Part shown: one piece after another, positions 15,235 to 29,415 of the stretch
Numbering within the stretch: position 1 is the stretch's first letter
How the letters are laid out: the number at the start of each line of letters is the position of its first letter
NCBI GenBank assembly: GCA_964006375.1
Contig: OZ023264.1
Location: forward strand, 172,272,295-172,336,294
Length of the DNA stretch: 64,000 nt
Source: Tillus elongatus
Lineage: Eukaryota; Arthropoda; Insecta; Coleoptera; Cleridae
Direction: 5' to 3'
The notes under the pieces: model-generated
Told to the model about the DNA's origin: nothing
Database searches by the model: none
What the model saw: only the letters and a program-made list of their open reading frames with translations
Program-made: the position numbers and the translations under genes

Positions 15235-16719
15235 TAAAAAGTAAATCAACTAACGTAAAAAAATATAGGGCGTTCTATTCAAAATAAAAGAGTGATTGGA
15301 TTTTAAATTTGTCACGATTTACCGGTCAATTTTGGACACCCTCTCTAACTTGTACTAGCTTTAGTAAATTCCAAATATTTTGTGGTATTTTAAAATTTGT
15401 ATTTTTAAGTTCCAACTCTTCAGGTTGAAAAAAAAAAGAGAGATACAGGTGTGTAAATATGATGATGTTTTTAAGAAAATTTTGAAAAAAGTCAAATATC
15501 TCGAAACGGGCTGAGAAAAATGACATAACATGTTAGTAAAACCTATGATAAAATTTGACGGCCAAGCTAGATCCGCAATTAAAAAAAAACATCTTCCATT
15601 TGAAATAAGAAAGTTAACGTGTACTTTCGGTATAACCGGAAGTCCCATACTGACGTCAATATTTTCAGTGAACTGGAAATTTCGAGAAACCCACGTGCGT
15701 GAATTTTCAGAATTCAATTGTGAGCCGTACTCCAGAAACGGCCAATGAAAAGTCTAGGTGGGACAGCCTGTATATGTAGGTTTTGTACGTTCCTCTTTAT
15801 AACGGTATGTCGGTGATCCTGCCTGTTACAAACATTTCCACATGCCAATAATGGATTTTAATTGAATAATGAACTTGTTTTTCTGGATTTCTTTCATTCC
15901 AAATATCTGGTACTTCACGTACTGTATTATATCCATCTCCACAGGCTAAAGCTAATTATGCCTTTTAAACTGAGGTTGACCGCATTGGAGGAGGCACTCT
16001 AAAACCAACTAATTGGAAAACACAACTAACTTTGTGGAAGCTGATAAGTCACACTGAGACAGAGAACCAATTATCAATGATATCTATCTATTTATCTATT
16101 TTGGTTTTTTTTTTTTGGCCGCGGACTTGCTGTCCATAAGCTCAAGTACCCTTGCTCTAATACTACACCGATTTATGGCAAACTCCGCGTATCGTCCAGT
16201 TGCTTTCCTATTCAGGATACCCTGGCTGTGACCAGTCTGCCAAAATTGAATACAAATCTATAATATATAGGCATAAATATAAGCATATAAACATATAAGC
16301 AGCATATACAACAATTAATCAACAATCTATATGAAAATGTTTTTCCAAAATTGGTATTTATGTTTTTTTGTCCCCGTTTTTTTCTTCCTTTTTGTTCTTT
16401 TGTTTTGTGTAAATCTTTTTTTTTACATTATTTTTTTATTTATTTTGTTTTCTTTTAGAACTTTTTTTTTCAATGACAAGGGTATATTAATAAATTTAAT
16501 TTTAACAATTTTAAGTGTTCTACTAACAAGTCGTATACAACTTTTTCTTTGCTTGACAATAGCTGTGGCAAGCTGAATGGGCACTCAACACTCGTCCGGC
16601 AGTGCACCTTGTCGCAAAACTGATTTATTGCATTATTTTTTAATTTACACTCCAGTAGCGCGTTCTGAGCGCTCCCCAACTCACCACATTCACAATTTGG
16701 GTTACTTATTAAGCCTATT
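15235..16719. other. No gene recognised
   Basis: AT-rich. The 15470-15670 part (TCAAATATCTCGAAAC, then TATAACCGGAAGTCCC) resembles 55600-55800 loosely, so both may be old copies of one repeat. A T-rich stretch at 16330-16480 gives a Phe-rich open frame that is compositional. Confidence 0.4.
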
Positions 16720-17393
<674 letters not shown>

Positions 17394-17403
17394 TAGCTCA
17401 CTG

Positions 17404-17715
17404 CAGTGTTAAAATCAATAGTATTTTCCTCACTATTTTAAACACGTGCGTCGGGGACTGACAGAATTCACTCCCAGTTGCTATTGATCTACTCATATTC
17501 TCTAAATATGTTAGAAACGTGGTATCTACTTCATTCCAAGTCACTATTAACCGACTATTTATGAAATCAAATAAGTAAATTAAATCGACTGTCATAAAAT
17601 ATGTAGTGTATTAAGACTAAGGGAAAAAGAAATAAAACATATATAACTGTGCACATTTTGATTATATTTTAGGGTGTGCGGCGCACACCTAGCTCACTAG
17701 GAGAAATTGCCACTG
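17404..17715. repeat. Dispersed repeat X, copy 1 (CAGTG...CACTG ends, hAT-like)
   Basis: Shares CTATTTATGAAATCAAATAA, GTAGTGTATTAAGACTAAGG and TTTTAGGGTGTGCGGCGCAC with 30693-31061 in the same orientation. Both start CAGTGTTAAAA and end GCCACTG, reminiscent of hAT transposon ends. No coding capacity and no clear 8-bp target duplication. Confidence 0.6.
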
Positions 17716-17763
17716 CTTGAGAGAGGTATTGTCACAGCATAATATCTTATTAAAGTTCATTTG

Positions 17764-17765
<2 letters not shown>

Positions 17766-17841
<76 letters not shown>
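17766..17841. repeat. (TA)n microsatellite, about 76 bp
   Basis: Left border of the TA-core right-half copy that follows. Confidence 0.95.
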
Positions 17842-17845
<4 letters not shown>

Positions 17846-18303
17846 CCGTCTCATAACTCAAAAAATAATTAACCAATTTCGATGAAACTTGGCAAGTGCC
17901 TTTATTTTATTAATGGCTTGAATGAGTTCGTTATCTAGAAAAATCAGACGGGGTTTCCCGGAAACATTTTGAGTTTTCTTTCGAAAAAACTTTTTTTTCT
18001 CCGAAAGCAACAAAGCTGTTTTAATGAAATTTACTATATGTATTGCCTCAGGAGAGATCTTACTACGTAGCAAAATTCAACTTTCTAAGTTTAGAGAAAA
18101 TTGAGTTATTCAAATTTTAAATGTTCTTGCAAAAAAAATCTTTTTCTCCGAAAATTACATAGTTATTCCAATGAAATTTTGTGGATATCTTGCCTAAGGA
18201 AAGGCCTTACTACGTATTAAAATTAAACTCTCTAAGTTTATAGAAAATTGAGTTATTTAAATTTGAAGCATTTAATAAAAATTCACTACCATAACGCACT
18301 TGT
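17842..18303 (+). mobile_element. TA-core family, subfamily B, right half only
   Basis: Starts at the (TA)n tract with TAACTCAAAAAATAATTAAC and runs to AATTCACTACCATAACGCAC, where the terminal sequence breaks off. The left end before (TA)n is missing, so the break coincides with the microsatellite. Confidence 0.75.
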
Positions 18304-19301
18304 TATACATATGTGCTGGGACTAGAGAATGGTTAAATCTTAATCTACAAATACTAGATATTTGTTTCTTATTATAGTTGAAATCAACAAACCATGGCTT
18401 TAGTGGTATTGTTGGTTGTATCTGTTTCCATGCTAATCTTCTCTGTATCGCTCCAATTTTAGTATATGTAACGCCGAATCGAGTAATATCAATGATATCA
18501 AAATGTAATATTTTCTCGGTTTTTTTTTTTCATGACTATCATGGAGCATTTTAACACGTTCTGATTACGGCGCCCTACTTAAAATGTTACCTTTACTTTC
18601 TCTAGAGCAGGTAATCACTCGCTATGTATTCAGAGAATTCAGAATATGGGTCAAATAAACATACATACATAGTAATAAAGCGGTGTTACTCCAATCGCAC
18701 CCTCAAAATTCATGGGATTGTACTTGGAGTTCCAATGATCGCAAAGTATTCAACAACCATAATTCAATTAATTTCAGGAATTGTTTTGTGCTGGATGCGG
18801 AAGTCATTACCAATTTATCGATTCGCTTTAATTAGCTACAGGAACGAAGGGTATATCTGCAACGAGAGCGTATATATGTATCACTTATCCACTGGAAAAT
18901 TGGTGGAGTACCACGAAGTAATTTACACTATATCCGTTTGATATTTTCTCTCTCATGTGCCCGTTTGCTCTTCTATTTCCCGATGTATTTCTAGGTTTGT
19001 TTTTAAACAGCCAAAGGGATGAGTTCGATGTGTTAGATCTCTCTTAATCTTTAATTCAACTCTTGTTGCGAGCCTGCAGTATTGATAATAAAAATCTTGG
19101 TTACAGGTAGTGTTGCCAAATACTGAATCCTTATTTAGCAGCCTCTATTGCTCAGTGAAAAATGAATTGGTTTAAAGCCAAGGGTTGTTTCCGAAACTCA
19201 GTAGAGGTGTGGAATGATTTCACTTTATCAGTGCATGATGACATGAATCCAATATTTAAGGTAATTCCTACAACATTGATAGAAAAGCAGACCTACTTTG
19301 G
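18304..19301. other. No gene recognised
   Basis: A 105-codon open frame (18624-18941 plus) has no recognisable domain. No repeat structure was seen. Confidence 0.5.
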
Positions 19302-19343
19302 CGAATTTTCATTAAGAAAATTCCTAATAGAGGTATCGATGGG
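19302..19343 (+). mobile_element. TA-core left end, interrupted by the intact LINE
   Basis: GCGAATTTTCATTAAGAAAA, then CTAATAGAGGTATCGATGG. The expected continuation (TTTCTTCAAATGAGCGCGAA) reappears at 22636, on the far side of the LINE. Confidence 0.7.
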
Positions 19344-22300
19344 TTTTTTTTTTTTTAATGTCAACAACACACCACGAGGGCTTACAGCCTAAATACTACC
19401 GTACCGAGGGTGTTGACAAGGAGGAAAGAGGCAGCTTGTTAATTCTGGACTTGAAGGTTTGGAGGTTCGGAGGAGAAGGAAAAACATGTGCCGGCAAGGA
19501 ATTCCACAATTTGGAAGTCCTCGGGACAAAAGAGCGGGCATAACAAGAGGTTCTATGTCTGGTGACCTGGACGTTAAAAGGATGCATTCGCTCTGTTCCC
19601 CTGGTAGATCTGCTGGGGGCAGCAGGTGGGGGAATTATGGAGGAAGGCTCCTCTGAGCAGTGCCCGTGCAGATATCTATAAAAGAGAGAGAGGTCACCAA
19701 CGGCACGTCGGTGGGCAAGGGATGGAAGCCTTTGGGTGAGGGTAGGGTCACCAATGAGACGTATAGCTCTCTTTTGAATGGAGTCCAGGATAGCGAGTGT
19801 AGAAGCGGCAGCTGCACCCCAGATGTGGGAGCAGTATTCGAGGTTTGGCCTTATTTGTGAAGTGTATAAGGTATAGAGATTAGTTGGTGAAAAGAATTTG
19901 CGAGCCCGGAAGAGGAAACCCAATTTCTTAGCAGCCGCTTCTGCAATTGATGTAACATGTTGGTGCCAATTAAGATTTCGATCCACAGTAATGCCAACAA
20001 GAGAAAAGGACTCATTACTTTGAATAACTTGGTTGTTCATTGTGATGGGTCTAGGGCTGCTGTATCTCTTGTGAGAAAGAAAGCAAGACTTAGTTTTGGT
20101 GGGGTTGAATTGTACAAGATTTCTACTTCCCCAGTCTAATATTTTTTGGAGGTCTACGGAGACAGAACCCTCCATGAGTCTGCGATCCTCATCTAATTGG
20201 GCTAAAGAGACAGGCTTAGAATATTGTATGTTTGAGTGGAGGGTGCTGTCGTCCGTGTAACTGTGAACTGGGTTGGATGTGCTAGAGAGGAGGTCATTGA
20301 TGTGGAGAAGAAACAAAGTAGGGGCTAAAGCTGAACCTTGAGGAACTCCTGCATTAATTGGATACAGTTTAGAGGAATGGCCATCCACAACAACAGATAT
20401 GCTCCTGTTGGAGAGGAAATTTGCTGTCCAGGTACAAAGTTTTGGTGGTAGGCCATAGGCCGGAAGTTTATTAAGCAGCGCTGCGTGCCAGACCTGCTCG
20501 AATGCTTTGGATATGTCTAGAGCAACAATCTGGGATTCACCATGTTGTTCCATAGACTTGTTCCAAGAATGGGTGACAAAGGAAAGGAGGTCGGCAGTCG
20601 ATCTGCGCTGACGGAATCCATACTGCCTGTCGTGGATTAGACTGTGTTTTTCAAGGAATTTTAGTAGTTCGGTGTTTATATACTTTTCCATCACTTTAGA
20701 GATGACTGAAAGGAGAGAAATAGGCCTGTAGTTGCTAGGAAGCGCTTTGGATCCTTTCTTGGGGATGGGTTGTACTCGAGCAGTTTTCCAGTTACTAGGG
20801 AATATGCCTTTATTGTAAGATATCTGAAACAGACGAGTCAGGACAGGAGCAAGTTCTGGTGCGCATTTTTTGAGAACAATTGCTGGGATCTCGTCAAGGC
20901 CAGAGGCTTTCCTGGTATTAAGAGAAGAGAGCATCTTTCGTACCTTTTTAGTTTGGAAAATGATATTAGTCATTTTATGCGCGACATTGGGGACTGTTGG
21001 TGGTTGAACATTTGGAGGTGGGTTAAGAGTAGAATTTCCGGCGAACAACGAAGCAAAAAGTTCAGCCTTGCCCAGGGCGGTAGAAACAATTTCATCACCT
21101 GAGACAAGAGGTGGGAACGTGCTCTTGCAGAAATTATTCCCAATAGACTTAGCAAGAGTCCAGAAGGGTTTGCCGCCGTTGGAGCTTGAGAGGACTTTGT
21201 TTTTGATGTGGTTATTAAACGAGTTTTTTGCCTCAGAAATAATGCGGACATAGCGGTTTCTTGCGTCGTTGAATGCTTGACGATTTTCTTGACTGGGATT
21301 GTGTAGAAGCGTTTTGTGAGCTTTGACCTTTTCAAGTCTGGCCTTGTCACAGGATTTAGAGAACCAGGGCTTTTGAGTGTCTGAAGAGGTTTTCTGTGTA
21401 CGTGGAATAAATAATTCCATGCCAGCTTGGATAATTTCGGTGACGTTTTGTGAGATATCAGAGGGGTCAGGATGAGAGAAGCAGACAGACGACCATGGAA
21501 ATGAGGAAAAGTAATCCCGCATTTCGTCCCAGTTTGCGGAGTTGTAGTGCCAAACGATACGTGGGTGTGATGACTGTGTGACATCGGGTTGCATTGCACA
21601 GGAAGCAGTGACCATGCCGTGGTCTGAGCGACCAAGGGGGGCGGTGACTGATATCTTATAGCATTCAGGATTTGTAGTAAGAAGGAGATCCAAGGGATTT
21701 GAGCTGTGTGTTGGGATACGGGGAAAGTAAGTAGGTTGCTGTACCATATTGGCCAAAGAATTGCTGACTGCAAATGCCTCTGCTGCTCTCCCTTGTGGAT
21801 CGGTTTTTGAAGATCCTAGCCATTCCTTATTATGGACATTGAAGTCGCCAAGAATAGTGACCTCGGAGGAAGGATATTCAGAAATCAGATAGTCGGTTTT
21901 TTCAGAAAGGTAGTCAAAGAGCTGGACAAAGTTGTTGTCAGAAGGTGACCGGTAAATGCAACAGATGAATTTAGTTGCAGCCCTGAGAGAGAGTTTTATC
22001 CATAGTATGTCTTTTCTTCCAGCTTCTAAATTGGGAAGTCTGGTGCAGGGTAGATTGCTACGGACGTATGCGCACACGCCTCCATGCAATCTAAAGGCAG
22101 TAAGGAGCTCATACCCCGGGAAATTAAGGTGATTAGTGGCTGTTTTGGCACTGATTTGGGTTTCGGCGAGGAAGAGGAGTTGGGGCCTGTTAGCCTGGAG
22201 GAAATGGTGGACGGAGTTCAGGTTAGAATTTAGGCCACATATATTCGAAAAGGATATGTTAAATCTTGATGTTGGCGCCCCCTGTACACCCCTCTCCCGG

Positions 22301-22622
22301 AGATCCGAATGGAGGGGTATTTTGCCTCCGGAATATTTTATACAAGGAGGAGCCATCATCATTTTGTTTATAAGGGAAACCGACTCATACACCAGAACCG
22401 GAAACGTCCGCTGGGACTTCACCGGCCCCTTGATGTATGGGGTGGTACCTCCTCGGACGTGAAAAAATCCTTTACTATTACATAAAGGAAAATTCCACTA
22501 CCACCTGCTATGGATTGGATTGGATTAATGCCTACCCCTTTAAAAATAAGATTAATAAAGGGACTATCAATTGTCCAGTAGTTATGATTTTCGACATAGT
22601 AGGAGGATACAAAACATTATCA
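19344..22622 (-). mobile_element. LINE family J, near-intact non-LTR retrotransposon
   Basis: An element of about 3.3 kb read on the minus strand. It has a 3' poly(A) (T run at 19344-19356), a short 3' UTR ending GTGGTGTGTTGTTGACAT, one long open frame and about 200 bp of 5' leader. It sits inside a TA-core copy. TATCGATGG at the 3' junction and TATCATCAT at the 5' junction may be a diverged target duplication. No gag-like ORF1 was found, so it is either a single-ORF design or 5'-truncated. Other copies in the window lie at 10.5, 35.8, 40, 52 and 63 kb. Confidence 0.85.
19396..22422 (-). CDS. LINE polyprotein: AP-type endonuclease plus reverse transcriptase (1008 aa)
   Basis: The protein would nick target DNA and copy the element RNA into the genome. 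Residues about 50-275 form an endonuclease/exonuclease/phosphatase domain: FSNICGLNSNL with the metal-site Asn at about 60, LAETQ, ILGDFNVHNKEWLG and GRSDHGMV. Residues about 490-760 are the reverse transcriptase: RKASGLDEIPAIVLKK, NYRPISLLSVISKVMEKYI, RQYGFRQRRSTADL, VALDISKAFEQVW, AGVPQGSALAPTLFLLHIND and the active site SYTDDSTL, with Thr in the usual Ala place of YADD. The C-terminal 150 residues ([41 protein letters not shown]) are the tail seen in jockey/CR1-group LINEs. There is no RNase H. The frame has no stop or frameshift in 1008 codons. The first Met at 22422 is assumed. Confidence 0.9.
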   Translation of the reverse strand: MKSQRTFPVLVYESVSLINKMMMAPPCIKYSGGKIPLHSDLRERGVQGAPTSRFNISFSNICGLNSNLNSVHHFLQANRPQLLFLAETQISAKTATNHLNFPGYELLTAFRLHGGVCAYVRSNLPCTRLPNLEAGRKDILWIKLSLRAATKFICCIYRSPSDNNFVQLFDYLSEKTDYLISEYPSSEVTILGDFNVHNKEWLGSSKTDPQGRAAEAFAVSNSLANMVQQPTYFPRIPTHSSNPLDLLLTTNPECYKISVTAPLGRSDHGMVTASCAMQPDVTQSSHPRIVWHYNSANWDEMRDYFSSFPWSSVCFSHPDPSDISQNVTEIIQAGMELFIPRTQKTSSDTQKPWFSKSCDKARLEKVKAHKTLLHNPSQENRQAFNDARNRYVRIISEAKNSFNNHIKNKVLSSSNGGKPFWTLAKSIGNNFCKSTFPPLVSGDEIVSTALGKAELFASLFAGNSTLNPPPNVQPPTVPNVAHKMTNIIFQTKKVRKMLSSLNTRKASGLDEIPAIVLKKCAPELAPVLTRLFQISYNKGIFPSNWKTARVQPIPKKGSKALPSNYRPISLLSVISKVMEKYINTELLKFLEKHSLIHDRQYGFRQRRSTADLLSFVTHSWNKSMEQHGESQIVALDISKAFEQVWHAALLNKLPAYGLPPKLCTWTANFLSNRSISVVVDGHSSKLYPINAGVPQGSALAPTLFLLHINDLLSSTSNPVHSYTDDSTLHSNIQYSKPVSLAQLDEDRRLMEGSVSVDLQKILDWGSRNLVQFNPTKTKSCFLSHKRYSSPRPITMNNQVIQSNESFSLVGITVDRNLNWHQHVTSIAEAAAKKLGFLFRARKFFSPTNLYTLYTSQIRPNLEYCSHIWGAAAASTLAILDSIQKRAIRLIGDPTLTQRLPSLAHRRAVGDLSLFYRYLHGHCSEEPSSIIPPPAAPSRSTRGTERMHPFNVQVTRHRTSCYARSFVPRTSKLWNSLPAHVFPSPPNLQTFKSRINKLPLSSLSTPSVR

Positions 22623-22624
22623 TC

Positions 22625-22700
22625 ATTTTGGAAAGTTTCTTCAAATGAGCGCGAATTAGGGCCCCCAATGTTTGTTTTAATGTTTATATGTTTATATAAG
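22625..22700 (+). mobile_element. TA-core continuation on the far side of the LINE
   Basis: TTTCTTCAAATGAGCGCGAA, then TTAGGGCCCCCA and TTTATATGTTTATATAAG. It is decayed and lacks an expanded (TA)n at this point. Confidence 0.65.
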
Positions 22701-22900
22701 TAGTAGTATATTTATTCATCTACCTTAATTCTACAGCGGGACATACAAAATAAGCTTTAGCTTGTGCTTGTACATTACACAATTTTTCAGAAATCCGAAA
22801 CAAAGAAAACGTCGAACATCTTCTGTCACTGTCACTGTCACTTATCTAATTTGCTTCTTCAATTATCAACACTCAAATATGTTGCGACGATTACCCAAGC

Positions 22901-22902
<2 letters not shown>

Positions 22903-22987
<85 letters not shown>
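22903..22987. repeat. (TA)n microsatellite, about 85 bp
   Basis: Lies about 45 bp from the end of the transposase relic at 23030. Confidence 0.95.
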
Positions 22988-22991
<4 letters not shown>

Positions 22992-23029
22992 CTAAAAGCT
23001 CAAAGTATTTTAAAGAATATTTGATGACA

Positions 23030-23780
23030 TTACGTATGGAATATAATTTCAGCCAAATAGCCGCCGCGACTCCGGTGAAGTTGGTGTATCCTGGTGGACC
23101 AATTTTGGACAACATTTTCGCATAAATGGGGCTCAATCTCATGAAGAACCAGAGTTACGTTGGCCTTTAGGGCAGCAATTACCTGTGGTTTGTCAGCATA
23201 GACTCGAGATTTCACGTAGCCCCACAGGAGCGGTGTTAGATCACAGGATCTCGGTGGCAAGGTGATGTCTCCACCACGCGAGATGACGAAGCCGTCAAAC
23301 TTCTTATCCAATAAATCTAATGTGTTCCGTGCGGTATGGCACGTGCGCCGTCCCGTTGGAACCACATGTTCGTGAGATCCATATCATTGATTCTACGCTA
23401 CAAATAATTTGCTATCATCGTCCGATATCGGTCGCCATTGACAGTGGGCGCGGCTCCTTGCGCATTTTTAAAGAAATAAGGGCCAATGATACCGCTGGAC
23501 TAACATCCACACCAAACAATGGCTTCTGCGGGGTGTCGAGGCACCTGATGGATCTCCCGTGGAGTTTCCCCGCTCCAAATCCGGCAATTTTGTTTATTAA
23601 CGAAACCACTCAGCCAAAAATGAACCTCATCAGTCCTTCTTCAAGTGCCATCTCCTCTTAGAAGGTTGGCTATAATCATGGCTATTCTCACTTTTGATGC
23701 TGCAGCTCTGAACAACTCAACGGATCCATCCATCAAGCGAATTCGGAACACCGACATAGGTGTCAAATGATCTTGTGATA
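23030..23780 (-). pseudogene. Mariner-superfamily (DD41D-type layout) transposase relic
   Basis: Reading the minus strand from high to low coordinates gives DEVHFWLSGFVNKQNCRIWS (first catalytic Asp region, about 23620), EIHQVPRHPAEAIVWCG, GPYFFKNAQGA, NMWFQRDGA (second Asp, about 23365), then after a frameshift TCHTARNTLDLLDKKFDG, PPRSCDLTPL and LWGYVKSRVYADKP. Thirty-six residues separate the second Asp from the SCD Asp, as in the other DD41D relics here, but three codons (expected Asp-Phe-Phe) are deleted after PL, removing the third catalytic Asp. It has at least one stop. No inverted repeats were found. Confidence 0.8.
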
Positions 23781-24634
23781 TTGGAACAGTAACATCCACC
23801 GGCCCAATAATCTCTAATGGAAAGTCTCAGTCGTTTTCCCCAGTTCTTCCGCTCTTATTGGAGTCTGGAATCTGTGTCAGGCACTCACGATTGATCCTAC
23901 CTGGAAATCATCTTGACAGGGTCATCAGGTAACTTAGTACCGGAAGACTGGTGAGTCTAAACAAATCTTTTCTCTGAATCAGCAGAACTTTCATGCCGAA
24001 ATCTAACATCTGAAGTTTTAATAACCTGAACTTTCAAAATCACGTAATCAAGTTTGAGCTTAAAAACAATGTCAGGGAGGTGCTGTCAGCACAACTATAT
24101 ATTTCCTGTTTAATCTCTAAGATTTTGTCAATTTTTGTAAATTTAAACACATAGTTTTTATTATTATTTTTTAAATTGTAATTAGCAAATTTTATCCGTA
24201 AAATATCTAACCTATACATTCTCTTTAATATCTTTTAGTTTTCATAATTAATATAGAAATTTCACGTAGAAAAATATTAAATAGATTCCCTTTTTCCTTC
24301 CTTTTTTTTGGAGCCCCACTCAAGAATTGGCCAGTTAATTCACTAGAAAACCTTGCAATTGATTGACAAAATTGACCTAATCATTTGTGTTTATTTTTGA
24401 GCGATACCCTAAGTAATTAACAGTAACATTTTAGTATTATACAACTATCTTTATCCTATTGTTTTGGTACATGTATGTAAATTAATAATTTCTTGCTCTT
24501 GAGATTCTTGCTACTTATCTGACTGTTATTTGTGTGCAATTAGTGTTTATCTGAGATTTACCAACCATTTTTATTTCATTTTGTTTGCTATTCCAAATTT
24601 AATCTCTACGAATAAACTGATATATTTTGTTATA
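23781..24634. other. No gene recognised
   Basis: The first part may be decayed N-terminal transposase sequence. The rest is plain AT-rich intron. Confidence 0.4.
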
Positions 24635-26308
<1,674 letters not shown>

Positions 26309-27271
26309 CCGAGATTTTAAAATATCTGTTTAATTGAAGAGAAACTCCTCCCCAACTTCTCCTTTCTTTTGGCATCAGCGCAAATAATTATTCTTACTAA
26401 CTATTATCTAGATATCTAAATTTCAATGTAACCTGGCACTAGTCTGGAGAGCCCACAAATATAGGACTCTGGGCAGTGCGAAACAAACAAAGGAAGAGAA
26501 CGTGAGCATCAAACTATCTCCAGATCTGTCAATCTTCTAAAAAGTGCTGCTAATCTTAATAAATTTGATAATCTGATGGATAGCTACTTTAGGGTGTTAT
26601 ACGAAGTTGTGACCTCACCATAGAGCAGATCTATATCCACCTGAGATCAATCACAATATACCACGGTTCTTGTACTTAAAGCTTTTCTTTGAAGGAGGTA
26701 ACAAATTGTAGTATGTTATTCGTAGGAATATCGCAGAAAACATAACACCGGTTTTAAATGGGATCTGAGAAAACTATGAGTAGAATGTTTTCTGGTTAAA
26801 AGTAACGATCAACGCTTGAAAGTTAAAAAATTAACGACAACAACCAATATTAAAATACTTGCGGTGCTATAGGGGCGGCAAGGCCACGGACGAGCCCTGA
26901 GGGAACAAAAAAAAAATTATTAAAATACAGTCATCTTTCCTTACGGCGACTCGCACTCTCTCATCTCGGGCACGCGTTCTGTAATAATTCTGGCCACCAG
27001 GGGTGGCACCTCTCCTTGGTTTGCTAAAGCTGCGTTGTCACACCTACATTGGGATGTTACACCTTCAATTTGGCTCTTGTGCTGTTAAGCTTTTGTTTAA
27101 GGGAGGTAACAACCTTTATATAATCACAGATCTCCTCATTGGTGAATTTTTTATACGCAAATTCGCTAAATGAATAATATGGTGTAGTCAGTGGCGTCTC
27201 CTGACCAAAATGTTCGGGTGTGCGGTAACGAGTTGCTGTTAGTGGTGGTTTTAAAAATTATTAACACTAAA

Positions 27272-27276
<5 letters not shown>
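26309..27276. other. No gene recognised; transposon end fragments
   Basis: A solo TA-core palindromic end occurs at about 27128-27172 (CTCCTCATTGGTGAATTTTT), and a hAT-like start, CAGTGGCGTCTCC, at about 27189. Confidence 0.45.

Positions 27277-27353
<77 letters not shown>
27277..27353. repeat. (TA)n microsatellite, about 77 bp
   Basis: Directly abuts the left end of the DD41D element (CAGGGTCGCTG at 27354). Confidence 0.95.
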
Positions 27354-27356
<3 letters not shown>

Positions 27357-29415
27357 GGTCGCTGATAAGTCTGGAAACGGTCGATTATCCGGGAAAATAT
27401 ACAAGGTGTCGAAAAAAGTTTTATACAAAAGTTTTTGGGTTCTTCAATGTCTACTAGGCGGTGATAATTTCATTTATACAGGGTTGGTCATACAGGCGTG
27501 GCACACCAATATTAATTTTTTTTTAATGGAACACCCTATATATTATTCGATATTTCAATCCTTCTCTTAATTTTGAGCAACATTTATCAGAAGCATGATG
27601 TACATAAACTCAATCGTTTCCGGGTAAAAAAATAAATAAAAATAAACGCTATTGTTTTTAAAATCTATTGGATGAAGAACAAAAATAAATGAAAAGTAGA
27701 ATATCTCTTGAAAACAATCTGTGAGTGTGAAAAAAACCGGTTGCGATGTTTTTAACATTGTTTGGAATCCCAAGATAAGATGTTCAAAGTGTTCTCCATT
27801 GACCTCCTGACAATAATGAATTCGCTTAACAAAACATTGCACTGCATTTACAAGAGCGTTTTGAGGAATATTATTAATTTCATGCACAATCCTTGCTTGC
27901 AACTCTTCAATATTCTGCGGTCTATTTTGGTAAATTAAATTTTTTACATGACCCCACAAAAAAAAAGTCAAGCGGCGTCATGTCGGGAGACCTAGCTGGC
28001 CATTCAATAGTTCCCCTGCGCCCTATCCATCTGCCAGGAAAGGTTTGATTCAGATATTCCCGTACCTCAATTCCAAAATGAGGGGGTGCCCCATCCTGCT
28101 GAAACCATATTTCTTCCGCTGGTAGATTTGGGTCGTTATTGTTCGGAAATAATAGACTTACGTCTGGAACAATTGATTCTTGCAAAAGTGTCAAATATCG
28201 AGCAGAGTTCAAATTACCGTGTATAAAATAAGGTCCTATGATATGTCCACCAATAATAGCACACCAAACATTTACTTTTTGCGGTCTTTGGGTGTGAATT
28301 TGTTCCATCTAATGTGGGTTTTCGTCTGACCAGTACCTACAGTTGTGTCGGTTGACTTGTCCATTCAAACAAAATGTAGATTCGTCGGAAAACAAAATGT
28401 GGTTGGCAAAGTTAAAATTTTGGCGTAACTTCTCCATAATAAGTTCACAGAACTCGATTCTGCGATCAAAATCGTCTTCACTCAGTTCTTGCAATAAATG
28501 AATTTTATATGGACGGAACTTTTCCCGCTTCGTAATCTTTTGAATTGAATATCGACTCATATTGTGATTTAAAGCCAATTGCTGTGCCGAAGTTTTCGGA
28601 TTTTCCACCACATCCAATATTACATTCAAAGAATTTTCTTCATTTGTAACGGTTACTGGCCTTCCAGTTCTAGGTTTATCCTTGATACCGCCAGTTTCGT
28701 GAAAACGATGCAAAGTTTTCGAAACTGTGGATTTGGAGATCGATTCCCGCTCAGGATGCAACTCATTGAACATAATCACCACTTGAGCAAAACTTCGTGT
28801 TCTATCACCGTACCCTATCATCATTAAAATTTCGATACGTTCGGTTTCACTTAAACTTGCCATTTTGCACAAAAACTGTTGACACTAAATTACTAATGTT
28901 TCAAAACTGTTGACACTGAATGAATGTTTGACATTCGTTGTCCTGGAAACATTTTAAAACAAAAGAATAATACTGCGTTTCTTATGGGCATCTTATCTTA
29001 TCTTGGGATTCCAAACAATGTTAAAAACATCGCAACCGGTTCTTTTCACACTCACAGATTGTTTTCAAGAGATATTCTACTTTTCATTTATTTTTGTTCT
29101 TCATCCAATAGATTTTAAAAACAGTAGCGTTTATTTTTATTTATTTTTTTACCCGGAAACGATTGAGTTTAGGTACATTATGCTTCTCATAAATGTTGCT
29201 CAGAATTAAGAGAAGGATTGAAATATCGAATAATATATAGGGTGTTCTATTAAAAAAAATTAATATTGGTGTGCCACGCCTGTATGACCAACCCTGTATA
29301 AATAAAATTATCACCGCCTAGTAGACATTGAAGAACCCAAAAACTTTTGTATAAAACTTTTTTCGACACCTTGTATATTTTCCCGGATAATCGACCGTTT
29401 CCAGACTTATCAGCG

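Noticed and set aside
16331..16576. Hydrophobic Phe-rich frame resembling a membrane protein
   Set aside because: It is produced by a T-rich stretch; composition explains it.
18624..18941. 105-codon plus-strand open frame
   Set aside because: No recognisable family, splice context or homologous copy in the window.
20970..21773. 267-codon minus-strand frame overlapping the intact LINE
   Set aside because: It is a shadow in another frame of the 1008-codon LINE protein, which carries the real motifs.
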